A DNA stretch of 7,695 nt from FEN-680 sp036781505 (GTDB lineage Bacteria > Actinomycetota > Geothermincolia > Fen-727 > Anoxymicrobiaceae): contig DAIQAV010000119.1 in NCBI GenBank assembly GCA_036781505.1, positions 1 through 7,695 of the forward strand. The letters run 5' to 3'. The translations under genes were made by a program, and so were the position numbers. How positions within the stretch are numbered: the stretch's first letter is position 1; every line of letters starts with the position of its first letter. Under the pieces are notes generated by a model. It did no database searches, was not told the origin of the DNA, and saw only the letters and a program-made list of their open reading frames with translations. Below, one piece after another: positions 1-6,500 of this stretch.

Positions 1-1
1 G

Positions 2-334
2 ATATACGTCGTGTCCGTGGTCACGGGCTTTTTCCTCTTCGCCGCCTACCCGCTGGTGCTGACGATGACCGAGGAGACCACAGGCCACGGTCTGACCGGA
101 ACCGCCACCTCCATCCTCTTGCTGCTGGGCAACCTGGGAGGGGTCGTGATCACGCTGGTCATGGAGGGGCTCAAGACCATCACCGGCGGGCCGAGCAACA
201 GCTTCTACTGGTCGATGATCTTCCTGGTGATGCTTTTCGTGGTGGCCCTGGTGTGTTCGCTCCTCCTGCGCGAGAAGAACGCCCGGTTCGGCCGCGATGT
301 AGACACCAGCGCCGGCGGCGATTCCGCGGTTTAA
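2..334 (+). CDS. MFS-type transporter, C-terminal end (5'-partial)
   Basis: The frame is open from the left edge, so the GTG at position 11 is an internal Val and the true start lies outside the window. About 110 residues are visible. They form three hydrophobic helices: around VVTGFFLFAAYPLVLTM, around SILLLLGNLGGVVITLVM, and around MIFLVMLFVVALVCSLLL. A short charged cytoplasmic tail rich in Arg/Lys and then Gly/Asp follows. The GLTGTATSILLLLGNLGG stretch, with glycines inside a helix, and the final helix followed by a basic cap (LLREKNARF) are typical of the last helices of major facilitator superfamily permeases. The substrate cannot be read from this fragment. It ends at TAA about 120 bp before a lipoprotein gene. 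Another polytopic carrier family is possible. Confidence 0.7.
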   Translation: MYVVSVVTGFFLFAAYPLVLTMTEETTGHGLTGTATSILLLLGNLGGVVITLVMEGLKTITGGPSNSFYWSMIFLVMLFVVALVCSLLLREKNARFGRDVDTSAGGDSAV

Positions 335-346
335 CTCCCCGTCCGC

Positions 347-383
347 CCCCGCCGGCTCCCGCCTCGCATCCCGCCCGGCGGGG
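347..383 (+). repeat. GC-rich inverted repeat, possible weak terminator
   Basis: CCCCGCCGG at 347-355 and CCGGCGGGG at 375-383 form a 9-bp perfect stem around a 19-nt loop, 13 nt after the transporter stop codon. No T-tract follows, so it is not a classical intrinsic terminator. It may stabilise the 3' end of the transcript or be a by-product of GC-rich sequence. Confidence 0.3.
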
Positions 384-406
384 ACGCTGGCGCATCGCTT
401 GATTAT

Positions 407-415
407 TGATAAAAT
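407..415 (+). promoter_or_regulatory. Extended -10 box upstream of the first lipoprotein
   Basis: TGATAAAAT reads as a TGn extension followed by TAAAAT, one mismatch from TATAAT. It lies in a short AT-rich island (gattattgataaaat) between GC-rich flanks. No good -35 is visible at 16-18 bp. The start codon is at 458, behind a strong ribosome binding site GGGAGGT at 446-452 (5-nt spacing). Confidence 0.4.
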
Positions 416-457
416 GACAGCCAGAACTGGTACGGGCGGCGCAACGGGAGGTAGCAG

Positions 458-1273
458 ATGAGAAACAGGACTTTGATCACACTGGTCGCGGTGGCCGTGG
501 TGGCCCTGGCGGTCGTGGTCGTTGCGGGCTGCGGGACCAGCACCATTCAGTCCCAGGCGCAGACGCAGATCGCCTCCGCGAAAGCGGCGCTCGCGTCCGC
601 CAACACGGCAGGCGTACAGATCCCCGCGAGCGAGCAGAAGAAGCTCAACGACGCCCAGACCTCACTGAAAAAAGACTCGGTTCAGGCGCTTATCCTGGCA
701 GTCGAGGCCAGGGCCAACATCCAGAACGACGTCCAGGACGCTTTCAACAACGCGAAGAGCACCTACAACACCGCGGTCGGCGCGGCCAACACGACCATCT
801 CCAAGGCCCCCGCGGGAACGAACCTGACCCAGGCCAAGCAGTCGCTCGCCAACGCCGACGCCAGGTCCAAGTCGGCCAAGACTATCGCCGACTGGTACAA
901 CCCCACCGACGGGCCGATCTACTGGGCCAACCTGGCGGCTGCCCAGGCGACGGCCGCGGCGCTTGCTCAGGCGGGTGCCCAGGCGAGCGCCCAGGTGCTC
1001 CAGAGGGTCCAGCAGGGCGCGACCCAGATGCTGAGCCAGATGAACCAGTACCTGGTCTCCAAGGGCGCGAACCCGGCGGACTACAAGGTCGGCATCTCGA
1101 AGATCAGCGCAGACGCGACCTGGGCTACCGGGGTGGCGACGCCGGTCGTATCCGCGCCGGGCAGCCAGTCGATATCGTTCCTGTTCCATTACGAGAACGG
1201 CGCGTGGGTCCTCAAGGCTGCGCCCTCCTGGACCAAGGGACAGTTCGGCGCTCCGGCCGACATGCTGCCTTAG
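458..1273 (+). CDS. Ala/Gln-rich helical lipoprotein
   Basis: A 271-aa exported lipoprotein. The N-terminus has basic residues (MRNR), a long Val/Ala hydrophobic core and the lipobox VAGC, with Cys25 as the predicted lipidated residue, so the mature protein should be anchored to the outer face of the membrane. Residues of about 30-190 are Ala/Gln/Lys-rich with heptad-like spacing and no Pro-rich breaks, suggesting long helices. The repeated pattern of Ala, Leu and acidic residues resembles DUF4398-type helical domains. The last 65 residues (from about YKVGISKI) look like a small alpha/beta domain ending in ENGAWVLKAAP, similar to NTF2/DUF4878-like C-termini. ATG 458 is supported by GGGAGGT five bases upstream. 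It is monocistronic: it has its own -10 box and a strong terminator 20 bp after the stop. The molecular role is unknown. Confidence 0.85.
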   Translation: MRNRTLITLVAVAVVALAVVVVAGCGTSTIQSQAQTQIASAKAALASANTAGVQIPASEQKKLNDAQTSLKKDSVQALILAVEARANIQNDVQDAFNNAKSTYNTAVGAANTTISKAPAGTNLTQAKQSLANADARSKSAKTIADWYNPTDGPIYWANLAAAQATAAALAQAGAQASAQVLQRVQQGATQMLSQMNQYLVSKGANPADYKVGISKISADATWATGVATPVVSAPGSQSISFLFHYENGAWVLKAAPSWTKGQFGAPADMLP

Positions 1274-1290
1274 ACGATTCCAGCAGAAAC

Positions 1291-1324
1291 AGGAAAGCCC
1301 CCGGCTGTCGGGGGCTTTCTTTCT
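1291..1324 (+). terminator. Strong intrinsic terminator after lipoprotein gene
   Basis: GAAAGCCCCCG (1293-1303) pairs perfectly with CGGGGGCTTTC (1309-1319) around the 5-nt loop GCTGT. It is followed by TTTCT and preceded by matching purines. This is a canonical rho-independent terminator starting 20 bp after the TAG at 1271-1273. Confidence 0.9.
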
Positions 1325-1354
1325 ATGCGGCGGCGTCTAAGCGCCGGACTGGGG

Positions 1355-1360
1355 TATATT
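1355..1360 (+). promoter_or_regulatory. -10 box upstream of CrtC-like gene
   Basis: TATATT, one mismatch from TATAAT, sits in gggTATATTaatcagg about 42 bp before the ATG at 1402. It comes directly after the preceding terminator, where a new promoter is expected. No convincing -35 is visible. The ribosome binding site GGGGGAG at 1391-1397 sets the start. Confidence 0.4.
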
Positions 1361-1401
1361 AATCAGGCGTTGGTGGGCACGGATCGTACGGGGGGAGACA
1401 A

Positions 1402-2502
1402 ATGGGTCGGGAGCATCGCAGGGCCATGGGCCTGACAGGGGTGCCGGGGAACAGGACGGGGGACGCCCTCAACCGCGGTCTCGAACCTGCCGACGATGCC
1501 ATGCACAAGCCCGGCGGTCCCCTGCCTTACGAGTGGTGGTACTTCGACGCCTCCTTCGACAACGGTTACTCGGCGGTCGCCATCGTCTGGCCGATGAACT
1601 ACTCCAAGCCGTGGCGCCGCCAGTGCACGGTACAGCTCTCCATCTACACACTCGAGGGCGAGACCCGCAAACACTACATCTTTCCTCCCAGGCGCCTGTT
1701 CGGCGCCTCGCGAGAGACCTGCGACGTGCGGGTCGGCGACTCTTTCATGAAGGGGGCTTACCCCCACTACGAGATCTCGCTGGAGGCGGAGGGCGACAGG
1801 GTGGACCTGGTGTTCGATTCGGAGGTGCCCGGCTGGAAGCCGGGGACCGGCGCCAACCTGGTGCCGTTCCCCAGGCTCAAGACGATGGGCTGGCTGGTCC
1901 CGGTCCCGCGCGCGAAGGTCAGCGGGACGCTCACGATGGGAGACCGTACGGTCGAGGTCGAGGGGCACGGTTACCACGATCACAACTGGGGCCAGGCGCC
2001 CATCTTCCACGTGGTCGACAACTGGCACTGGGGCCACATCGTCGCCGGCGACCTGGGGCTGACCTGGGCCGACATCACGTTGAAAAAGAGCCTCGGTTAC
2101 CAACGCGCCTTCATGTTCCTTGTCTCCAGATCGGGCCGCCTGGTCTACGAGTCGTCCAATATCCTCACCTCTTATGAAGAGTGGCACGACGAGCCGGCTT
2201 TCCTTCACCCCTACCCGGGCCTGGTAACGGTGTCCTTCGGGGAGGATGGCGCGCCGGCTCGCGGCGAGTTCTCCATGCGGGTGCGCGAGGTCATCGAAAC
2301 GCAGGACCTTCTGGAGATGGTGGGCATCCCCGGCCTGCTGTCGAGGATGGTCCACCGTACGCTCTCGAAACCGTATTACTTCAGGTGGCTCTCCAGCTTC
2401 GAGGGCTCCCTGGTTGTGGAGGGCGAGAGGATCGATCTCGACGGCGAGACCATCCACGAGCAGATGCTCTTCCGCGGCAGGCGCCCCCGGGAAATGATGT
2501 AG
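1402..2502 (+). CDS. CrtC/AttH-type lipocalin-fold protein
   Basis: A 366-aa protein. Two motifs identify the family: EWWYFDA at residues 44-50, and GYHDHNWG at 190-197 followed by NWHWGHI at about 207-213. These are hallmarks of the carotenoid 1,2-hydratase (CrtC)/AttH-like group, two lipocalin-like beta-barrels in tandem. The group also includes uncharacterised bacterial proteins and fungal lipocalin-like cyclases. In CrtC the His/Asp-rich motif is associated with the active site. Here I infer a hydrophobic ligand or substrate (terpenoid, fatty acid or similar), but not a reaction. No signal peptide is visible, so it is probably cytoplasmic. The N-terminal 40 residues are polar and probably disordered. 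The start at ATG 1402 is supported by GGGGGAG four bases upstream. No carotenoid genes are adjacent, so calling it CrtC would overreach. A long antisense frame on this gene is a GC-rich shadow. Confidence 0.8.
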   Translation: MGREHRRAMGLTGVPGNRTGDALNRGLEPADDAMHKPGGPLPYEWWYFDASFDNGYSAVAIVWPMNYSKPWRRQCTVQLSIYTLEGETRKHYIFPPRRLFGASRETCDVRVGDSFMKGAYPHYEISLEAEGDRVDLVFDSEVPGWKPGTGANLVPFPRLKTMGWLVPVPRAKVSGTLTMGDRTVEVEGHGYHDHNWGQAPIFHVVDNWHWGHIVAGDLGLTWADITLKKSLGYQRAFMFLVSRSGRLVYESSNILTSYEEWHDEPAFLHPYPGLVTVSFGEDGAPARGEFSMRVREVIETQDLLEMVGIPGLLSRMVHRTLSKPYYFRWLSSFEGSLVVEGERIDLDGETIHEQMLFRGRRPREMM

Positions 2503-2512
2503 GGACAGGTAC

Positions 2513-2532
2513 TTTCTACTTTTTTTTCTACT
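2513..2532 (+). repeat. Short T-rich direct repeat
   Basis: TTTCTACT occurs at 2513-2520 and again at 2525-2532, joined by T's to give eight consecutive T's (2520-2527). It lies between the CrtC-like stop and the next promoter. There is no stem in front of the T run, so it is not called a terminator. Confidence 0.5.
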
Positions 2533-2553
2533 CCGCTCGGGTCACGACGCCAG

Positions 2554-2559
2554 TATAAT
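2554..2559 (+). promoter_or_regulatory. Consensus -10 box, probable leaderless promoter
   Basis: A perfect TATAAT ends 8 bp before the ATG at 2568. With the usual 6-8 bp between -10 and start site, transcription would begin at or within a base or two of the A of ATG. No Shine-Dalgarno sequence is present (aatcaacaatcATG). A leaderless mRNA, common in Actinomycetota, explains both facts. No clear -35 is seen. Confidence 0.55.
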
Positions 2560-2567
2560 CAACAATC

Positions 2568-3206
2568 ATGAGCACAGAGATCTATTACTTCTCCGACACC
2601 GGCAATTCGTTTTACGTGGCAAGAGAACTCGCCAAGCGCATTCCTGAGGCGCGGCTCACACCGATAGCGAGCCTGCTCAGCAAGGACGCGGTCAGCGCCG
2701 ACGTCGACGCGGTGGGTTTCGTCTTTCCCACGCACGGCATGATATCCCCGATCCCGGTAAGGCGGTTCCTGAAGAAGATCGATCTGGGCTCGGCGAATTA
2801 CCTATTCTCGGTCGTCACCCGGGGCGGCACCAAGTTCCTGGGCTTCAAGAAGATGGACAGGATCCTGGGAAAGCAGGGCAAGCGGCTGGATGCCTGCTTC
2901 CTGCTGAACATGGCCGACAACGACCCGAAGTTCGAGGTCTACGACATCCCGACCGCGGAGCGGATAGCCGGGATCGAATCCGTGGTTCAAGGCCGCCTCG
3001 ATTCGATCGCTCGAACGATCACGGAAAAGAAAGCGAGCAGGGAGCGGGACACCGAGTTCGTCCACGACTCCAACTACTTCCTGGAGCGCCTGGTCATCCT
3101 CGGGATGGTGTACGCGGAGTTCAACGGTGTGAACGACTACTTCTACTGCGATGAGAAGTGCAAGGGATGCGGAACGTGCGAGAAGGTCTGCCTTCGGGAA
3201 AGATAG
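2568..3206 (+). CDS. EFR1-type flavodoxin-ferredoxin, N-terminal part (frameshifted)
   Basis: A 212-aa product from ATG 2568 to a premature TAG at 3204-3206. The N-terminus is a flavodoxin-like FMN domain with the phosphate-binding loop FSDTGNS at residues 8-14 and the GFVFPTHGM segment at about 50-58. The C-terminus begins a bacterial ferredoxin: Cys198, Cys201, Cys204 and Cys208 give CxxCxxCxxxC. In the family (EFR1, flavodoxin fused to two [4Fe-4S] clusters) a Pro follows the fourth Cys and a second cluster follows about 40 residues later. Here the reading frame breaks exactly after Cys208. The missing continuation, PSGKIEM and the second cluster, is in the -1 frame. Restoring one C at 3191-3192 (CC to CCC) would give a single protein of about 282 aa ending at 3415. 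The role in the family is soluble low-potential electron transfer. The frameshift may be a real mutation or a sequence error. Confidence 0.85.
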   Translation: MSTEIYYFSDTGNSFYVARELAKRIPEARLTPIASLLSKDAVSADVDAVGFVFPTHGMISPIPVRRFLKKIDLGSANYLFSVVTRGGTKFLGFKKMDRILGKQGKRLDACFLLNMADNDPKFEVYDIPTAERIAGIESVVQGRLDSIARTITEKKASRERDTEFVHDSNYFLERLVILGMVYAEFNGVNDYFYCDEKCKGCGTCEKVCLRER

Positions 3207-3415
3207 AGATGGCCGACGATAAGCCGCTGTGGCGCGACGACGTCAAGTATTACATGTGCTACGCGTGCCTGAACTACTGCCCCGCCGAGTCGGTCCAGAT
3301 CAAGGACAAATGGTTCATGAAGTCATACACACCGAAGAACGGCAGATACCCTCACCCCTACGCCACCGCGGCGGAGATCGCCGCGCAGAAAAGGGGCGGA
3401 AGGCCGGACAAGTGA
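3191..3415 (+). pseudogene. EFR1-type ferredoxin, C-terminal part after frameshift
   Basis: This is the continuation of the flavodoxin-ferredoxin gene in the -1 frame: PSGKIEMADDKPLW, then the second cluster MCYACLNYCP, and a tail ending in TGA at 3413-3415. Family members have CxxCxxCxxxCP here. This copy has CxxCxxxCP, and the position of the first Cys is Tyr, encoded by TAT at 3248-3250, one transition from TGT. A separate short peptide of 68 aa could start at ATG 3209, three bases after the premature TAG and behind GGGAAAG at 3196-3202, so termination-reinitiation is conceivable. The simpler reading is one broken gene. The last codons overlap the next gene's GTG start by 4 nt, which shows that the intact gene would be coupled to it. 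Confidence 0.8.
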
Positions 3416-4146
3416 CAGTGGGCTCGACCAGGCGCAGCGCGATAGTCATCGGCGCCAGCTCCGGCATTGGCCGGGAGCTTGCCGTTCTCCTCGCGCGCAA
3501 AGGTTACAGCGTCGCGGTGGCGGCACGCCGCATCGAATTGCTTGATGAGCTGGCCGGCGACACTCCCGGGATCGACCATGTGTGCGCCATGGACGTCAGC
3601 GAACCGGAGCGTGCCATCTCCATCCTGCGCTCGCTCCTCGACGACATGGCGCGCGTGGAGTTCGTCGTGATTAGCGCCGGCACGGGCTTCCTGAACCCGG
3701 AGCTCAACTGGGTAAAGGAAGTGGAGACCATCGACGTGAATGTCACCGGCTTCGCCGCCGTGGCTGGCGAAGCAATGAGGTACTACCTCGAAGTGGGGCG
3801 GGGGCATCTCGTCGGAATAACCTCGATAGCCGCGCTGCGCGGGGGGCGCCTCACCCCGGCGTACAACGCCTCCAAGGCGTTTGAGTCCAGCTACCTGGAC
3901 GCCCTGCGCCTCAAAGCGATCCACGCGGGCGCCAACGTGACCGTCACCGAGATTCAGCCCGGACTGGTGGACACCGCTATGGCGCAGGGAGAGAACCTGT
4001 TCTGGCTGGCGCCTCCCGCCAAAGCCGCCAGGCAGATCATGCGCGCCATTGAGCGAAAGAAGAAGCGAGCCTACATCACGAAGCGCTGGCGGCTGGTCGC
4101 ATGGTTCTTCAAGCTGGCTCCGGACCGCCTGGTTGCAAGAAAATAA
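3412..4146 (+). CDS. Short-chain dehydrogenase/reductase (SDR)
   Basis: A classical SDR of 244 aa. The NAD(P)-binding loop GASSGIG is at residues 14-20, followed by ARR after beta-2, which suggests NADP(H) preference. The SAGTG segment replaces the usual NAG motif. The catalytic residues are Ser138, Tyr151 and Lys155 (YNASK), with the exact 13-residue Ser-Tyr spacing. PGLVDTAM matches the segment after beta-6. The C-terminus KRWRLVAWFFKLAPDRLVARK is basic and amphipathic and may touch the membrane. The start chosen is GTG 3412, which overlaps the preceding TGA as GTGA and has GGAAGG eight bases upstream. The frame is open further upstream, but that part has no homology. Overlap with the flavodoxin-ferredoxin gene implies translational coupling and a shared redox role. 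The substrate is unknown; the type resembles SDRs acting on fatty acyl or retinol-like substrates. Confidence 0.9.
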   Translation: MTVGSTRRSAIVIGASSGIGRELAVLLARKGYSVAVAARRIELLDELAGDTPGIDHVCAMDVSEPERAISILRSLLDDMARVEFVVISAGTGFLNPELNWVKEVETIDVNVTGFAAVAGEAMRYYLEVGRGHLVGITSIAALRGGRLTPAYNASKAFESSYLDALRLKAIHAGANVTVTEIQPGLVDTAMAQGENLFWLAPPAKAARQIMRAIERKKKRAYITKRWRLVAWFFKLAPDRLVARK

Positions 4147-4209
4147 ACACCTGAGGGAAGCAGGCACGTGCCATCACCACCGAGGTGCCGTTTTGAGAAC
4201 GCCGGATAG

Positions 4210-4215
4210 TATACT
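4210..4215 (+). promoter_or_regulatory. -10 box for small lipoprotein operon
   Basis: TATACT, one mismatch from TATAAT, sits in ggatagTATACTactcac, 64 bp after the SDR stop and about 55 bp before the lipoprotein start. TTGAGA at 4193-4198 is too close (11 bp) to serve as a standard -35. A perfect 10-bp palindrome GGCACGTGCC at 4163-4172 lies upstream and could be an operator, without further support. Confidence 0.4.
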
Positions 4216-4269
4216 ACTCACGTTGGACTGTCCGGCTGCTGCGCGGCCGGCATGGCGAAAGGGGTAATG

Positions 4270-4662
4270 GTGAGGAAGGTTGTAGTGCTGGCGTGTATCC
4301 TCTCGCTTCTCGTCGCGGCTCTGGCGCTGGTCGGGTGCGGGAGCGGAGGCGGAACAATCAGCTCCGGAACTCCCGAAAACGTCGCTCAGTCCTTCTGGAA
4401 GGCGGCGATGACGGGGGACGCGGCCACGAGTTGGTCCCTGCTGTCGGAAAGCAACCAGACCCGCCTCAAGAACAAGGACACCTGGGCGAAGTCGGGCGTC
4501 ACGAAAAGTCTGGGGAGCGGCTCGATCGAAGTCGGCAAGGCAAAGATCAACAGCGATACAGCCACGGTTACGATCAAGGTCATGATGGGCGGCACGGTTG
4601 TGACCACGGAAGAGGTATCGCTGGTGAAGGAAGGCGGCGCCTGGAAGATCGAGATGCCTTAG
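4270..4662 (+). CDS. Small DUF4878/NTF2-like lipoprotein
   Basis: A lipoprotein of about 130 aa. MRKVVV, a hydrophobic core and the lipobox LVGC put the lipidated Cys at residue 23. After a Gly/Ser linker, the segment GTPENVAQSFWKAAMTGDAATSWSLL and the C-terminal EGGAWKIEMP fit the DUF4878/NTF2-like pattern: a helix with a conserved 'A..F..A...GD...A' motif, then a curved sheet ending in W-K-I. Such domains are extracytoplasmic and usually of unknown or ligand-binding function. Three in-frame starts exist: ATG 4252, ATG 4267 and GTG 4270. I chose 4270 because AAAGGGG (4258-4264) then has 5-nt spacing and the signal peptide starts with a normal n-region. ATG 4252 has no ribosome binding site. 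The next gene piece starts 26 bp after the stop. Confidence 0.8.
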   Translation: MRKVVVLACILSLLVAALALVGCGSGGGTISSGTPENVAQSFWKAAMTGDAATSWSLLSESNQTRLKNKDTWAKSGVTKSLGSGSIEVGKAKINSDTATVTIKVMMGGTVVTTEEVSLVKEGGAWKIEMP

Positions 4663-4688
4663 GACCACTCATCAAAGGGCTTAACACA

Positions 4689-4934
4689 GTGTCAGACAGC
4701 GTGGTCGTCAAGAACGAGATCATAGTGTCGGGAGGTCCGGACAACTACCTGGAGATCCGGCACCTCGTCCTCGAGGGGTCGAACCGGCAGATAGGCCGGG
4801 CGCTCGGCGACATCGCCCGGGACTCGTACGAGGTCACTCGCCTGATGCCTTACGCCTCGCCGATATACGCGAGGGCGCATCACGAATACATGGAGCAGAA
4901 CTACCCTATGCTCCTGGATCGTAGCCTCGCATAA
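4689..4934 (+). pseudogene. C45/acyltransferase-like hydrolase, N-terminal fragment
   Basis: The frame from GTG 4689 (AAGGG at 4674-4678) gives 81 residues. The pattern EIRHLVLEGSNRQIGRALGDIA, followed by a helical stretch ending QNYPMLLDRS, matches the N-terminal arm of peptidase C45/acyl-CoA:6-aminopenicillanate acyltransferase-like Ntn hydrolases. In that family the catalytic Cys is exposed by autoproteolysis further downstream. The frame stops at TAA 4932-4934 before any such Cys, so this is not a functional hydrolase. It lies 26 bp after the lipoprotein and would be co-transcribed with it. The family assignment rests on the pattern only. Confidence 0.5.
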
Positions 4935-4935
4935 G

Positions 4936-5151
4936 AGCGAGTTCTCGAGTGACGACGTGGCGCACGACATGTCCCTGGTTTACGCGAACACCACCGATAG
5001 CTCTGAGGGCGCCGCGTTCGATCTGCCCGTCAGGACGCTGTGGCCGGCGGTGTTCGACCACGGCGAGCGCTCGATCATGGCGAAGTTCTACATGAGGGAC
5101 GGGCCGGGAGAGTTGCCGGCCGGTGGACCGGAGCTGATGTTCACCGCCCGT
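4936..5151 (+). pseudogene. C45/acyltransferase-like hydrolase, C-terminal fragment
   Basis: The reading shifts to another frame immediately after the premature TAA and continues with SEFSSDDVAHDMSLVYANTT, then RTLWPAVFDHGERSIMAKF and YMRDGPGELPAGGPELMF. The 'LWxxVFDxxxRSxxxxFYxxDGP' pattern is the last beta-strand pair of C45-type hydrolases, so this is the C-terminal end of the same gene. Compared with the roughly 350-residue family, about 200 central residues, including the nucleophile region, are absent. The homology ends near 5151, and the frame then reads through a crotonase relic in antisense to a TGA at 5197-5199. I infer an internal deletion plus a frameshift. Confidence 0.5.
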
Positions 5152-5152
5152 C

Positions 5153-5189
5153 CCGATGTTGGTGTACTGGGCGCAGAAGAACATGTTGA
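5153..5189 (-). pseudogene. Crotonase relic C (short internal fragment)
   Basis: 36 of 37 bases match 6753-6789, the only mismatch being at 5162/6762. A weaker match extends left to about 5142 (44 of 48). On the minus strand it reads LNMFFCAQYTNIGTG, against FNMFFCAQYINIGTG in relic B. This is the segment just before the GGADxxSS region of enoyl-CoA hydratases. It directly abuts the end of the broken C45-like gene and precedes the ATPase stop codon by 24 bp. Confidence 0.7.
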
Positions 5190-5213
5190 GACCGGCTGAC
5201 TCAATGCTTACAG

Positions 5214-6500
5214 CTACGACCTGGCACTCGGCGCCCACCTCTCCGCTCCGAAGAAAAGGCTCATCGGAATCGCCGCGATTCGTTCGCGGGGTGCGAACGC
5301 CTTTTCTCCCGGGTATATAACGGCTGCAATCCTCGCCCTGCCTTCCATCGTCCTCAGGAAACTCTCCAGTCCCTTGAGGTCTGAACTTGTAATGCTTCCA
5401 GAGCTCTTTACTTCGATTCCGGCCAGGTGGGCGCCCCTCTCGAGCACAAAATCAACCTCACCGCCGTGCTGTTCCCTCCAGAACATCGGCTCCGCGGGGA
5501 CATCAAGCAGCGGGAGCGTCTTGCGGATTTCACCCCAGACCCAGGTTTCCAGCATCCTGCCTGACAACCCTGCTTTCTCCAGCGTGTCCCACCCCGTCAA
5601 GCCGGCAAGGTGGCACGCCATGCCAGTGTCGTTGAAGTAGACCTTGGGTGTCTTGACCAGACGCTTGCCGATGTTCGAGTAGAAAGGCGGCAGGAACTCG
5701 ACCTGGAACGTCGTTTCAAGCAGCCCGACATACCGCCTAAGCGTCGTGTACGGAATACCAAGTTCCCTCGAGATATCCATCAGGTTCAAGAGGTTCCCGG
5801 TGCGGAGCGCCAGGACGCGCAGCAGACGGCCGAATAGCGGCAGGTCGCCAATGGAGGTGATTTCTTTGACATCTCGCTCCAGGTACGTCTGCCTGTAAGA
5901 ATCGAACCATCTATCCCGAGCAGCCCTCGTCTTCATCCTCTCGGGATCGGGGTAGCAGCCGGAGAGTACCAGGCGCTCGATGTCCGCCGTCCTTGCGTTC
6001 ACCTGCTTCCTCCGAAGACGGGAGAGCAACTCAGCAGCGCTGTCGCATTCCAGCAACGCGTCAATCGCGGAAGTGGGCGCTTTTCTCTCCTCGATCTCCG
6101 CCCACGAGAAAGTGTCGAGCCTGAAGATGGCGACCCGTCCCGCTAGCGTTTCCGACACCGATTTGAGTCTGAGCGGGTTGGCAGAGCCGGTGAGAAGGTA
6201 CATGCCAGGCTTGCGATCTCTGTCTACAGCGAGCTTGACCGCCCTCATCAGGTCCGGCGCGCGCTGAACCTCGTCTATCACCATTGGTGGAGGGTTTCCC
6301 CTGATGAAACCGTCGGGGTCGCTCAGCGCCGCGTCCAGGATCGAGCGGTCATCGAGCGAATAATACTCGCCTTTCCACCGCCCGGAGGAGATGGCCTTCG
6401 CAAGCGTTGTCTTCCCGACTTGCCTTGCGCCGATGAGCAGCACAACGGGGAATTCCTCAAGAGCTTCGGCTATCAGACGTTCAAGATGTCGCTTTATCAT
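5214..6500 (-). CDS. AAA ATPase, AAA_14/DUF4143 family
   Basis: A complete 428-aa protein. Walker A GARQVGKTT is at residues 24-32, Walker B VIDEVQ at 74-79 and sensor-like TGSAN at 104-108. A DUF4143 region follows with YLERDVKEI and a winged-helix-like segment (ISRELGIPYTTLRRYVGLLE). The C-terminus has D350, E363 and K365 in GEVDFVLE...IEVKSS, the PD-(D/E)xK-like core common in this family. The biochemical role of these widespread ATPases is not established. They are scattered across bacteria and archaea and often look horizontally acquired. ATG at 6500-6498 has no ribosome binding site and lies directly after an AT-rich promoter/palindrome, so the mRNA is probably leaderless. The family usually ends near the 'IPMSLFF' strand, so the last 11 residues (GAERWAPSARS) may be read-through into relic DNA. 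It is flanked by crotonase relics on both sides. All key motifs are intact. Confidence 0.9.
   Translation of the reverse strand: MIKRHLERLIAEALEEFPVVLLIGARQVGKTTLAKAISSGRWKGEYYSLDDRSILDAALSDPDGFIRGNPPPMVIDEVQRAPDLMRAVKLAVDRDRKPGMYLLTGSANPLRLKSVSETLAGRVAIFRLDTFSWAEIEERKAPTSAIDALLECDSAAELLSRLRRKQVNARTADIERLVLSGCYPDPERMKTRAARDRWFDSYRQTYLERDVKEITSIGDLPLFGRLLRVLALRTGNLLNLMDISRELGIPYTTLRRYVGLLETTFQVEFLPPFYSNIGKRLVKTPKVYFNDTGMACHLAGLTGWDTLEKAGLSGRMLETWVWGEIRKTLPLLDVPAEPMFWREQHGGEVDFVLERGAHLAGIEVKSSGSITSSDLKGLESFLRTMEGRARIAAVIYPGEKAFAPRERIAAIPMSLFFGAERWAPSARS

Noticed and set aside
1363..2457. Long minus-strand open frame opposite the CrtC-like gene
   Set aside because: It has no recognisable motif and no start signal. 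The plus strand has a strong ribosome binding site and two family motifs. Long antisense frames are expected in GC-rich coding DNA.
3358..4167. Minus-strand open frame opposite the SDR gene
   Set aside because: The SDR on the plus strand has all catalytic residues at canonical spacing; the antisense translation is low-complexity and unrecognisable.
4147..4200. Possible terminator after the SDR gene (CACCT...AGGTG and GGCAC...GTGCC with a following TTTT)
   Set aside because: The stems are only 5 bp with long loops and compete with the palindrome GGCACGTGCC, so there is no convincing single hairpin.
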